Below the pieces are notes generated by a model that did no database searches, had not been told where the DNA came from, and saw only the letters and a program-made list of their open reading frames with translations. Positions 1-29,117 of a stretch of DNA of 64,000 bases are shown here, piece by piece; the first letter of the stretch is position 1; every line of letters starts with the position of its first letter. The position numbers were made by a program, and so were the translations under genes. The DNA is from Mya arenaria (taxonomy: Eukaryota > Mollusca > Bivalvia > Myida > Myidae): contig NC_069125.1 in NCBI RefSeq assembly GCF_026914265.1, positions 71,564,046 to 71,628,045 on the forward strand, in the 5' to 3' direction.

Positions 1-13
1 TTTAGAGACGTAC

Positions 14-2600
<2,587 letters not shown>

Positions 2601-3220
2601 AGATTTACATGCAGAAACTCCCCTAAAATGTGTAAATTAATCATATGACAACTGAAAAAGTGAACAGCTGATCAATACACAACCATTGTAAACAATTCTT
2701 TGTCCAGCTACGTGTAGTTCAGTGATTCAATTCCGTTTTCCTGTGAATGGTGTTGGAAAGAGTTTCGTTTAGGGTTTAACAAGAACTTTGAAATATTTGT
2801 TCTCTTACGAATATGTCATTTCCATATTCATATGTTCAATCTTTATGTAAGTCACAAGGTTGATCAGTTAATTTCATGTATTGAGATGGAAGATTGCGAT
2901 TGCTGAACTGGACGTATGTCTGTGTTATGGTCAATTATGTAAAGTTGTTAAACGTGTATTGGTTGGCTAAAAACTATTGGTTAACCAATCAAATTTACTG
3001 TAACAGAATATGAGAAAAACCATGAAATTTGTAAACACGACATTTCAATGTGGCAAAAGTTAATATTAAATAGGTTTTCAACGTGATTTGTATTTTCTTT
3101 ATCCAACATAGATAAATCTATAACCCAATGTAAAGATACACGTCCCAGCGATTGAAGCGTGCGTTTGATAAATGAAGTCAACTTCTTTGATTCACTGCCA
3201 GTAGTGGCACAGGCGCAATT
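2601..3220 (-). promoter_or_regulatory. Upstream region of ADGF-A, shared with two other loci
   Basis: The first 270 bp upstream of the ATG are nearly identical to 23729-24005 upstream of ADGF-B. The whole block is also recognisable at about 27490-28235. The strong retention compared with the introns suggests 5' UTR or promoter function, or recent gene conversion. I see no clear TATA box. Confidence 0.45.
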
Positions 3221-3245
3221 ATTAAGTCACATAATCATAAATCGG

Positions 3246-3247
<2 letters not shown>

Positions 3248-3310
<63 letters not shown>
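3248..3310. repeat. (TA)n microsatellite
   Basis: An uninterrupted alternating TA run of about 63 bp. Confidence 0.95.
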
Positions 3311-3314
<4 letters not shown>

Positions 3315-3469
3315 TAACATAAACATTAATAAGATATATCTTATTATAGTATATAGCCCATATAGAACATTAAAAAAAGTTTGTGTCAAGTACCTGTGAG
3401 TAGTGGGGTATATAATCCCATGGAGGAAGTTACAGAATGCCGTTAGGATCATCGCCTGTGAATGTTTTT

Positions 3470-3925
3470 ATATGAAACGCGATACTCGATAGTACGATGA
3501 TGAAAACGCGAAATCATGGAACTACGGTAGCGAAAACGCGACAGTACGATGATGAAAACGCGACAGAACGATAACGAAAATTCGATCATACGACAGAACG
3601 ATGTTGATCATGCCATATACTATCGTGTTTTCTCCGGCATCGTATTAAGTCACGTTTTCACCATCGTACGTAGTTTCGTGATTTCGCGTTTTCATCATCG
3701 TAGTATCGTATTGTCGCGTTTTCATCATCGTAGTGTCGTGTTTTTATCATCGTACTGTCGCGTTTTCATCAGCGTACCGTCGCATTTTCATTATCGTTCT
3801 GTCACGTTTTCATCATCGTACTATCTCGTTTTCATCATCGCACTGTCGCGTTTGTATCATCGTACTGTCGTGTTTTCATCATCGTACTGTTGTGTTATCA
3901 TCATCGTACTATCTGACATAGAAGC
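3470..3925. repeat. 22-bp-unit family, copy 1 (inverted halves)
   Basis: Degenerate 22-bp units (CGACAGTACGATGATGAAAACG) run forward at 3481-3600 and in reverse complement at 3640-3920, giving a foldback structure. The outer segment at 3925-3980 (CCTCCATGTGACAAAACG) recurs inverted at 7460-7500. Open frames through it are products of the repeat. Confidence 0.8.
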
Positions 3926-4071
3926 CGAATTCGCCCTCCATGTGACAAAACGTCGGTTTCAGCGGTGCGTGCATTAAGTCTTTGAATCATATCTTCAATT
4001 GAAGATTCTATCACGTATTTTGAATTGATCTGAAATACTGTTTATTTAAAAGTTTTAACAACTATTGACAC

Positions 4072-4263
4072 TGTAGTGTATTAACATAGTAAGGGGGACT
4101 ACTTATGTTATCCTATATTTAGTAAGACAAGCAATATGAGTTACGTCCCTTGCATGGGATGAGGAATTCTGGTAATTAAAATGGTAACCTTGAATGGTGC
4201 ATGTTATGGTTTACTCCTGCTAGTTATCCATTAACATCGGCCTAGAGCCGGACGAACATTACA
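4072..4263 (+). repeat. Possible 5' LTR of the Ty3/gypsy element
   Basis: A segment beginning TGTAGTG and ending ACA lies just before TGGCGACGAGGAT, which could be a primer-binding site. It contains an inverted pair (TAACATAGTA / TACTTATGTTA). No 3' LTR copy was found, so the boundaries are tentative. Confidence 0.3.
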
Positions 4264-4305
4264 TAATTTGGCGACGAGGATAAACTTTAAACATTTATCT
4301 GAGTT

Positions 4306-6610
4306 TTGATCAAGATGACATACAGACCACAGGCACATGGTGCATACAAAAACAGAAATGGGACAGAATATGGGAAAGGTCAGAAATGCTATGCATGTGG
4401 ATACGAGGGGCATATAAAGACAGATCCTAAGTGTCCAGCTAGAGGAAAGAAGTGCAGAAAATGTAAAAAAGAAAATCATTTTGAGTATTCACTGTATCAA
4501 GCCAGTACATGAAAGGAGACATACATGTTGACATAGGGGGGAATAACCATTCCCGTGATTATAGATTCGGGTCCAACCGTGAATATCATTGACAGAAACA
4601 TGTGGGAATACATGCAAGAAAGAAAAGTGAATTGTAACACTAAACTGACAAATAAAAAAGTGTATGCATATGGTAATGATAAACCTTTAACTGTAGCTGG
4701 GAGTTTCACTGCTGATGTAACAATGTCAAATTAAACTGTAAATGCTGAATTCATTGTGGTAGAAGAAAATGGACAGGCATTGTTAGGTAAAACGACTGCT
4801 GTAGAGCTAGGCATTTTACACATTGATATGCCGAGTATGGTGAACAACGTTATGACTGATGCTGAAAGGAAACAAGACCTGTGCAAGAAATTTCCAAAGT
4901 GTTTTGATGGTATTGGCAAGTTAAAAGATTATCAGCTTCACATTCCAGTTGATAATGACATTGAACCAGTTGTACAGCCATTGAGAAGAGTACCGTATGG
5001 GTTACGAGAGAAGCTTAAGAAGAAAATAGATGAGTAAGAAGAGTTGGACATTATTGAAAAAGTAAACACAACAAGTAAGTGGGTAAATCCAATTGTTGTC
5101 GTGCCAAAGAAAGATGATATAAGACTTTGTATTGATATGAGAAGAGCCAACGAAGCAGTTAAAAGGGAGAGATACCCTATTCCAACAACAGAAGAAGTTT
5201 TGCAAGATCTGAACAACTCGACTGTATTTTCAAAGCTAGACATCAAAATGGCCTACCATCAAATTGAATTGGACCAAGAATCTCGAGAAATTACTACATT
5301 CATGACTCATAAAGGAATGTATCGGTACAAACGACTTATGTTTGGGGTCAGCTGTGCTCCTGAGATGTACAATAAAGTGATTGCACAAACATTGAGTGGT
5401 CTAGAAGGTGTGGACAGTATATTCGACGACATTATTGTACATGGACGAAGTGATGATGAGCATAATGCAAGACTTGAAGCATTGTTAGAACGTCTTGAAA
5501 AGAAAGGACTTACGTTGAATCTGGAGAAATGCCAATTCAATTTGACTCATGTAGATTTTATGGGCATGGTTTTGTCAGACCATGGAGTAGGTCTTCACGA
5601 AAGTAAGGTGAAAGCTGTTCTTGAATTTAGAAAACCAAAAACTGTATCAGAAGTGAAGAGTTTCCTAGGTCTCGTCAATTTTAGTGGACGGTTTATTCCA
5701 AATCTCGCATCTATTGCTGAACCTTTGCGAAAGTTGACCAGAAAAGGACTTCCATTCACATGGGATGCTGAACAAGAGGAAAGTTTCAAAGAACTAAAAA
5801 AACAGTTGTCAAATGCGAAGAACCTTGGGTATTTCGACAAGAAAGATAAGACTCAAGTAATTTGTGATGCAGGGCCAGTCGGAATAGGTTGTGTTCTGGT
5901 GCAAGAAAATGGGCAAGGTGAATCCAGAGTGATTTTATATGTGAGCAGAACTTTGACGAGTATAGAACGGAAGTATTCGCAAACGGAGAAAGAAGCACTA
6001 TCCATTGTTTGGGCGTGTGAGAGACTACATATGTATTTGATCGGAATCGAATTTGAACTGCTGACAGATCACAAGCCGTTGCAGTTCATATTTTCTCCAA
6101 ATTCCAAACCATGTGCTAGAGTAGAAAGGTGGATGTTGCGATTACAACCATACACATATAAAGTCAGACATATTCCAGGGCATAAAAACATTGCAGATGC
6201 ACTATCGCGTCTAGTGCCTGAAACAAGCGTTCCAAAAGGAAAATGTGATTTTCTTAACACGGAGGAGTACGTTAAATTTGTAGCAACCGAGGCGACACCA
6301 ATTGCCATGTCAACAAAGACAATTGAACAAGAATCAAAGGATGATAAAGAACTAAAAGAGATTCTGTCAAACAAGAGCTATTTGCCGATAAAGCATGAAT
6401 TTAGGCTATTTAGTACTTCGAGGTACTAGAATCCTTGTACCCAAGACATTACGAGAGGACATTTTATCTTTGGGACACGAAGGTCATCCGGGCATTGTTT
6501 TAATGAAACAAAGATTAAGATCCAAAGTATGGTGGCCAGGGATAGATAAAGAGATAGAGAACTTTTGCAAATCATGTTATGGGTGCCAAGTAGCTAGTCA
6601 AGTTACTACG
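4306..6610 (+). pseudogene. Decayed Ty3/gypsy-type retrotransposon gag-pol
   Basis: The order is gag zinc knuckle, protease, reverse transcriptase, RNase H, integrase zinc-binding domain. A CCHC knuckle (CYACGYEGH) lies at 4390-4440, followed by a second knuckle that loses its last Cys. A DSG aspartic protease site is at about 4565. The RT (5044-5600) has VPKKDD, LDIKMAYHQI and an FDD active site (FDDIIVHG) in place of the usual YxDD. RNase H lies at about 5850-6230 (VICDAGPVGIG, DHKPL, HIPGHKN...DALSR). The integrase HHCC segment (HEGHPG...CKSCYGC) lies at 6470-6590. One frame carries at least four in-frame stops (about 4510, 4534, 4732, 5035) and a frameshift near 6394. The integrase core and 3' LTR are missing. 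It cannot be autonomous. Confidence 0.9.
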
Positions 6611-7069
6611 AAAATGCAATACGTCAAGTACGTACACTTAATTTATGTCATTGACATCGTTGCATTATTGTTTTTATAATTATCATCACGCAAGTCGTGG
6701 TCGTCAAATTATCATTAGTATTATCAAAATTGTCGACGTTGTCGCATCATATTTCCTATCATCATCACTATCACCATCACCATCAGTATCATCATAATCG
6801 GCATCGGCATCATCATCATCATCATGTGTTAAAGCAAGCAAGCTAGCAAGTACTGATTATTATGTCGTGCTTTTAGAACAAAAGCGTCTACAATGATCCA
6901 CAAGTGCTTTTGGATTATATTAGACGCTTGTGTTCTAAGACTACAACGTATAAGACCGATCTTTTCGGGGTCCCCTGTTTACCCTACCTCTCTGGGACAT
7001 CACGTTAATCCCGGATTACAGATAAAATAGCAGCATAAGCAGAAAATACTCAATCAGAATAGAGACCGC

Positions 7070-7070
<1 letters not shown>
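6611..7070. repeat. CAT-rich low-complexity DNA downstream of the retroelement
   Basis: The retroelement sequence ends at about 6610. A degenerate (CAT/ATC)n tract at 6745-6826 follows, then unannotated DNA with an inverted pair at 6875-6942 (TTTTAGAACAAAAGCGTC / GACGCTTGTGTTCTAAGA). No gene is seen. Confidence 0.6.
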
Positions 7071-7123
<53 letters not shown>

Positions 7124-7146
7124 AAGTAGTAGTTGTAGTTGTAGTT

Positions 7147-7220
<74 letters not shown>
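7071..7220. repeat. Compound (AGT)n-(GTTGTA)n-(AGT)n-(AGC)n microsatellite
   Basis: A pure trinucleotide array switches from AGT to AGTTGT to AGT and ends in (AGC)n. Poly-Leu, poly-Ala and poly-Thr frames through it are artefacts. Confidence 0.95.
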
Positions 7221-7223
<3 letters not shown>

Positions 7224-7449
7224 AATAATATCATTCATACACGGGTGCTTTTATGAGGTTAATATGACGTGATGTCATTTTACTTCTGACTGTCTCATTC
7301 GCTTTAACGCTGCGCCATCGTTTTTTTTCCAAACGACTGGAGAGTTTACAAGGCGTTTCTTAAACGCCTTAATAACTATCATTAAGTTGGTCGTTATTAT
7401 GATCGTACAGTTACGATTATAGCAGATCGTAAAAATTCTCTCAAACGCA

Positions 7450-8125
7450 CCCCTGCATACGACATTTTGTCACATGGAGGGCAAATTCTTCTATGCGCAT
7501 GCGCACCGAAAGGCGATAGTACGATGACGAAAACACGACAGTACGATGATGAAAACGCGACAGTACGATGGTGAAAACGCGACAGTACGATGATGATAAC
7601 ACGACAGTACGATGATAAAAACGCGACAGTACGATGATGAAAACACGACAGTACGATGATGAAAACGCGACAGTATGATGTTAAAAACACGACAGTACGA
7701 TGATGAAAACGCGACAATACGAAGATGAAAACACGACAGTACGATGATGAAAACGCGACAGTACGATGATGAAAACGCGACAGTACGATGTTAAAAACAC
7801 GACAGTACGATGATGAAAACGCGACAATACGATGGTGAAAACACGACAGTACGATGATGAAAACACGACAATACGATGATGAAAACACGACAGTACGATG
7901 ATGAAAACGCGACAATACGATGATGAAAACACGACAGTACGATGATGAAAACACGATAGTATATCTCATTATCATCATCGTACTGTCGCATAATCGCATT
8001 TCCGTTATCTTACTGTCGCGTTTTCATCATGGTTCTGTCGCGTTTTTGTTATTGTAGTTTCGTGATTTCGCGTTTTCATCGTCGTACTATCAAGTATCGC
8101 GTTTCAGATCAACACATTCACATGC
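7450..8125. repeat. 22-bp-unit family, copy 2 (longest)
   Basis: About 20 copies of the 22-bp unit (GACAGTACGATGATGAAAACGC) occupy 7510-7965; it flips to the reverse complement at 7970-8105. The left end carries TTTTGTCACATGGAGGG and GCGCATGCGCA; the right end carries GATAC...CGCGTTTCA. Both ends match other copies in the window, so this looks like a complete foldback-type element. Confidence 0.85.
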
Positions 8126-8473
8126 GATGGCCCTAATGACATTCCGTAGAAAATCTTTGTGGGGTCGATTTCACATATAAGAATTTTGTGTTTAGGTTTA
8201 TCCTTTTAATCAACTGATACAAAACATTATATAGGAAGTGAATGACATTGAGTTCAATACATGTAACACGTTTGCAGTGACTCTGTTTACTGAAATTCGA
8301 CTTATCAAATAAGCTACTCTCGCTTGGTACGCTTACGAACTTTCGAGAAATTGGGGCCAGATCCAAGATAGTAATGTAAAATACAAACATGATTGATATT
8401 AAATGAAGAAAATAGGTAAAAACATAATTTAAGTGATGTTTAATGCACATGGTGTAAATCAAGCACGTGCGAA
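8126..8473. other. 3' flank of ADGF-B
   Basis: About 350 bp downstream of the ADGF-B stop. No coding segment or recognisable repeat is seen, and no polyadenylation signal stands out. Confidence 0.4.
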
Positions 8474-23728
<15,255 letters not shown>

Positions 23729-24010
23729 AGATTTACATGCAGAAACTCCCCTAAAATGTGTAAATTAATCATATGACAACTAAAAAAGTGAACAGCTGAT
23801 TATTATACAACCATTGTAAACAATTCTTTGTCCAGCTACATTGTACGTGTAGTTCAGTGATTCAATTCCGTTTTCCTGTGAATGGTGTTGGAAAGAGTTT
23901 CGTTTAGGGTTTAACAAGAACTTTGAAATATTTGTTCTCTTACGAATATGCCATTTCCATATTCATATGTTCAATCTTTATGTAAGTCACAAGGTTGATC
24001 AGTTAATTTA
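23729..24010 (-). promoter_or_regulatory. Upstream region of ADGF-B
   Basis: Nearly identical to 2601-2875, with a few substitutions and an 8-bp insertion; similarity stops abruptly at about 24010. Likely 5' UTR and promoter. Confidence 0.45.
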
Positions 24011-24194
24011 ATGTATGTGTAGCATATGGCAGCTGAAAAAGTGGGTTCGGTTAACGCGTAAATTTCGCTGTTTGTTTCCCCGATTGCAGTGTATCGTTGC
24101 GTTGCAAGAGGGATACAAAACGTTAGCCACTCGCCATACTGAACTATTGCGTTCTGTAGGGCGAGCGTTTACGTCTGTAGATGTCACGTACGGT

Positions 24195-24300
24195 TAGTCT
24201 GAAACGCGATACTCAATAGTACGATGATGAAATCGCGAAATACCAATGGTGAAAACGCTATAGTTACGATAACGAAAACGCGATAATACGACAGTATATA
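24195..24300. repeat. 22-bp-unit family, copy 3 (terminal fragment)
   Basis: TGAAACGCGATACTCAATAG and degenerate ACGATGATGAAAACGCG units match the end of the copies at 3470 and 8105. Confidence 0.65.
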
Positions 24301-24870
24301 TGACAAGAAAAAAGTTGATGCATAGCATCAAGTCGGCGCAATGAAATTAGAAGAAAAACATGCATGCAGATAACCAAAAATGGTTATTATTTCAATGATA
24401 ATATTTTGTTTTATGTTGGGTGTACATATGCTCGAAGGACATTATGGTTATTTTTTTCCCAAGCTAATCCTCCGGTTAAAACTGAATAATAACAAAAATA
24501 TACATACGTTTCTTCGGATTAAATAGAGTCAATGGTCTAATACATAGATTTCAATAGCATGAAATTCACCTTTTATTTGTACCGGCATGTTCTGTGAACT
24601 CCTTGCTTTATATTTTGTACAAGTTTATGTAACACATTTCACTCATATGAGTATATAGAATGGGGGTAAAAATACTATATATCAAAGGGGAATTATCTGG
24701 AGTTCATTCTTTCGAATGGCATTTTCAAAACAAACAAATAAGCTCAAGGTTAATTTTTCAAAACTCGGCATTTTTGCTGTCACCAAGGGAGATTACTGCG
24801 TAGGAGGTTTACAGGCATAAAGGATATTTTAATAGTACCGTGTAACCTTCATCTATATCAATCGGAACAC
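24301..24870. other. Unassigned repeat-like DNA
   Basis: No gene seen. The end (CAATCGGAACACCTCGG, 24858-24874) matches the repeat that ends at 33560, here interrupted by the LINE that follows. Confidence 0.4.
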
Positions 24871-24872
24871 CT

Positions 24873-25831
24873 CGGCCTGTATCTATCTCGGAGATGATAG
24901 ATACTACTGGCACGTACACTTTGCAAGCAAACAAACACAAATTTAATCAACACTTGGTTAACCCAACCTGTACCCTATGCAACCTTGGCCCTGAAGATAG
25001 GGAACATTTTCTCACGCAGTGCTTATCACTGCAACATGCCCGGCAAAAAACACATTATACGTCTTGCCCATACCCTGACAAATGAACTTAACATTAAGGT
25101 TAGTGATACCATTACAAATAACCCAACACTCCTTACTCAGTGTATTCTTGACTGCTCCGCCCCAACCATTAGAGACATTATTGGCACCAACAGTGAAACT
25201 CTATTGCAAGTAGAGAGAATTAGCAGACAGCTAGTGTATGACCTGCACTCTGCTAGGAACTTTATACTGAAGAAACAGCAGTGCCAGCCCCCGTAGTTGA
25301 ACTGTCTCGCGCCAGGAAAACTGCTATATTCATCACTCAATTTCTCAACTGCTAGTCTGAACATTATTATTTACTGCCAGCTGATATTATCAGGCTTATT
25401 ACCGTATACTTAGCCATAGTATTATACCATACCATGCGATAGACTTATATGGTTACTGTGTAGTGGCTCTAGACTTATGTGTCGATAAATATATCGTCAA
25501 ACGTTACTACGTGTGTGTACATATCTGTTAATCAGTTTTAAGCAATGTTTTTTAGTTTTACGTAGCTAGTGTAGTGTGACTAGTACTGTAACGGATCTTA
25601 TCATACTCGTGATGCAGTAGTTTTTTAGTGATTTAATGACTTATGCCCTCAAGGCTCTATTATTATCACATTCTATGACCGACATCCCAGCTTAACTACA
25701 ACAAATTTAAAATATACACAACCAGACCTTAACGAAAACTTCAACAGCAGCAACCAACATTACCTATTCCGATAGGGTGCTCCGATCAACTAGCGGAGGA
25801 ATCTACAATAACAACAACAACAACAACAACG
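24873..25831 (+). mobile_element. 5'-truncated LINE with (AAC)n tail
   Basis: Only the C-terminal coding end and 3' UTR remain. The coding part (24894-25296) shows a CCHC-like zinc motif, CTLCNLGPEDREHFLTQC, typical of LINE RT C-termini, then a frameshift in an A-run near 25050, then LAHTLTNELNIKV...SRQLVYDLHSARNFIL. The 3' UTR ends in (AAC)n at 25810-25831. The flanks (ACACCTCGG / GATGGCCGAGTTG) join to the uninterrupted repeat seen at 33525-33555, which marks the insertion site. Confidence 0.75.
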
Positions 25832-26690
25832 ATGGCCGAGTTGCTATGATTGAGTTGGTATTTAAAATCAAAACGATAAGCAGGGCTATTATAATTCAAG
25901 GTTTCATGATCAATTAAAGTGTAAAGTTTTATAAAACAAACTAAACTTCATATTTTATCATGCAACGTGGAAACTATTGAAAGCATTGTTCTGCAATATA
26001 TGAACTAGTCCCTAAGTTGGAATATTTCTAAAGTAATATCAAATATAGTCGGCGCCCTTCTACTAATAATGCAAATGCGATTTAATGTCGTGTTTTCACC
26101 ATCGTCCTAGCTTTCGCGTTTTCACCATCGTAATATCGCGATTTAAAATGAATAATTATGGAACAAGTTGCCATCTTGTATCGCACAGATTAAGATATTA
26201 CCTGTTTTTAAATTGCTAGTAAAGAATCTTTTTTTTAGATAATTTGGCATAATTAGTTATGCTATTAAAAAGCTTTTTTTTCATTTATTTATTTAAAGAT
26301 TTTCAGTAAAGGAACTCTTTTAACATAACCTCGTATTTTATAAGTACTACATACTGTCATATTCATACTTTAATGTGATAGTTATATATAACTTTCTCAA
26401 ATATAACTTTATGTTACTAAAATATGTAAAGTGACTGTGATACAACTACGGCAATATTTATTTTAATGCATAAAGTCTAACTTTTAATATATTTGTGCAA
26501 TTTCGATTACAGCTATAGTATTACTTAAATTTTTAAGTTTTCTCTTTTGTTTTTGTCATCCTTGATGTGGTGTGCCTGTCATGGCTATTGATAATATCAT
26601 GTATGTATAATGCTATTTACTATACATGTTGTTTATTTTAAATGTCCATGTATGTGCATTCCTTGCTAAAATAAATCTATCCATATCTAT
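25832..26690. other. Non-coding DNA with a 22-bp-family remnant
   Basis: Fragments of the 22-bp family lie at about 26085-26140 (GTTTTCACCATCGT). Otherwise AT-rich with no gene seen. Confidence 0.45.
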
Positions 26691-26798
26691 ATATTTCGCG
26701 TTTTCGTTATCGTAGTATCGTGATTTCGCGTTTTCATTATCGTGGGATCGTAATGTCGTCTTTTCATAATCGTAATGTCGCATTATCATCATCGTACT

Positions 26799-26842
<44 letters not shown>

Positions 26843-26845
26843 TTT
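26690..26845. repeat. 22-bp-family fragment followed by (AAT)n
   Basis: Reverse-oriented units (GCGTTTTCATTATCGT) at 26697-26800 run directly into (AAT)n at 26801-26840. Confidence 0.65.
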
Positions 26846-27237
26846 ATTTAAAGAAGGTAACACATTAAGACATAGGCATCATATATTTAATTATAAACAA
26901 ACATAACACACGACTTATTTACAATGTGGCCTTCTGAAAGAACATACACACGCACACACACATAAATGCTTAGAATGAAAACGTAAGCATAAATTTATGT
27001 TATTTCAAAAGGGTACGTATTAAAATGTTATACGAAAACATAAAGAAACATGAATATAATACATTAATTATAAGATCAATGCCGAACAATACATCAATTT
27101 GTACCTAAAGGTTAACAAATCGTATCATTAAAATTTATTAACTGAGTAAGTAGGACAGTCACACATGTATTTAACACCTTAATCGAGATATATATAATGT
27201 AAAAACAATAGTCATGGAATTATGCGTACAATTCTTA

Positions 27238-27490
27238 CAACGTCGCGTTTTCATCAACATATACAGTACTGTCGGCGATTTCATCATCGTTCTGTCGCGT
27301 TATCATCATTGTATTGTCGCGATTTTCATCATATCGTACTGTCGCAGTATCATCATCGTACTGTCGTGTTTTCATCATCGCATGGTCGCGTTAGTTAGTG
27401 TCGTATTGTTCCGCATTCATCCTAGTACGATAGCCTTCCGATGCGCATGCGCAAAAAGATTTTACCCTCCATGTGATTTGAACGTTTACT
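27238..27490. repeat. 22-bp-unit family, copy with GCGCATGCGCA end
   Basis: Reverse-oriented units (TCATCATCGTACTGTCG) run to about 27425. The end GATGCGCATGCGCA...CCTCCATGTGA follows, as at 3930-3960 and 7460-7510. Confidence 0.7.
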
Positions 27491-28235
27491 GACATTGTAA
27501 ACATTTTTTCATCCAGCTACGAATAGTTCAGTGACCCAATTCTGTTGTCCTGTCAATGATGTTGCTAATTAAGAGTGTTGGCTAGAGTTTAACAGGAATA
27601 AGCATTTATTTTTTTACCTACGAATATGTTATTTTCTTAATTCCTATTTTCAAACTTTATGTAAGATTAGAATACGACCTACTTTTTAAGCCAATGAATT
27701 TGCAGGTAGGCAGTCATTGAGTACTAGACGTAAATCATTAAGAATTCTTCACTTTTCGCTGGTGTTTAAAATTTCGCCTACTGCCACTCATCCGATAATC
27801 CCTGTGTCAGATTTAGCATTGTGAATGCATCAGCCAATGAAGTTGTATACTAGTCAGTTAGATGACATGAAGTGATAAGTTCATTTCGATGGAAGATTGC
27901 GATTGCTGAACTGGACTTTTTTCTGTGTACAGATCACTGATGTGAAGTTGTTAAACGTGTATTGGTTGGCTAAGAAACATATCCGTTAACCAATCAAATT
28001 TGTGGTAACAAAATATTAGAAGAATTCATGAAAATTGTAAACACAGTGAAATTTCAACGTGGCAAATGTTAATATTTGAAGAGGTTTTCAAGGTAAATTG
28101 TATTTTTTCATCCAACATTAGGGGAAATCTTTACCAACGTAAAGATACACTTCTCGGTGACTGAAGCGAGAATTTGATAAATGGATGATTGAAGTCAACT
28201 TCTTTGATTCACTGCCAGTATGTCTACAGACTAGT
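27490..28235 (-). promoter_or_regulatory. Third, exon-less copy of the ADGF upstream region
   Basis: Recognisable match to about 2680-3210, including TCCAGCTACG.ATAGTTCAGTG, GATTGCGATTGCTGAACTGG and GTCAACTTCTTTGATTCACTG. No ADGF exon adjoins it. It marks either a third duplication unit or an older arrangement of the upstream flank. Confidence 0.55.
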
Positions 28236-29117
28236 CCAATTGTACGTTGACGGATTTTTTTAGATTTTTGATATGGCGAATCCTTCACGTACAAATTGTT
28301 TAGTATCAAAAGTGGGTAGTTGTTCCGATCAGGATTCCGGGTTAAAGCATATAGCGTCTATAAAATATCATAAAAACAAGAAATATTACCAGATAATGTT
28401 ATTTTATATTAGTTCCGTACACAAAAAAATAAATATCCAACTTATAATTATGAGTTTGACGGCTTTTTTTTCATTTCATTCTGTCAAAACATAACGATAT
28501 ATACATGAAGGGCACCTGCAAGGCTTTAGGGCACAGTTTTAAATTGCTCGGAACATTTCGGCCATGGCCGAGTTGTTACCCTTCGCATAATTGTTGTCTG
28601 TGTCAGTCAACTTTCATTTTATTGGAAAGGTAAACAACTTGTTTTAATGCACTAAATGCTTGTTTAGTGCAAAATAACATTTCACTTACATGGTAAAATA
28701 TGAATATAACTCTTTATGATCAATTTCAACCATAAAATACTTCACTTAAAACAATTTCAATATTTTTAAAACACCCCCGTTTTTTGCACATTCCTGTTGA
28801 GACGTTAGGGATTGGAAGAATCCCGTATAACATGTCTATTATTTTAGACTAGTCTACAGACTAGCCACAGAATCATTAATTTGCACATTTCATATTTATA
28901 AAGGGTTGTTGCATCACGAGTGCTTTGTATATTCTCCCATGGAGAATGTTACTCTGAGTTTGATTCACGAATAAGAGTGTTGTGTTCAAGTTAGTCCAAA
29001 TAATAGTACGTTGACAGATTTTTTTATCATTATTGGTATGGCAAATCGCTCACGTACAAATTGTTTTGTACCAAAAGTGGGTAGTTAGTCCGATCGGGAT
29101 TCCAGGTTAAAGCATAT
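28236..29117. repeat. Tandem pair of a dispersed repeat
   Basis: A segment (CGTTGAC.GATTTTTT...CACGTACAAATTGTTT...GGTTAAAGCATAT) occurs at 28244-28355 and again at 29010-29117. The first copy runs on to GGCCATGGCCGAGTTGTTA at 28560-28580; the second is split by the 4.27-kb transposon and resumes at 33387. Confidence 0.65.

Noticed and set aside
3549-3977. Plus-strand 142-codon frame near 3.5-4.0 kb
   Set aside because: Same 22-bp repeat in the other orientation.
7016-7238. Poly-Leu, poly-Ala and poly-Thr frames
   Set aside because: Trinucleotide microsatellite.
7397-7999. Long minus-strand open frame with repeated HHRTVVFSSSYCRVF peptides
   Set aside because: It is the translation of the 22-bp array; the repeat length produces a periodic peptide and no gene signals accompany it.
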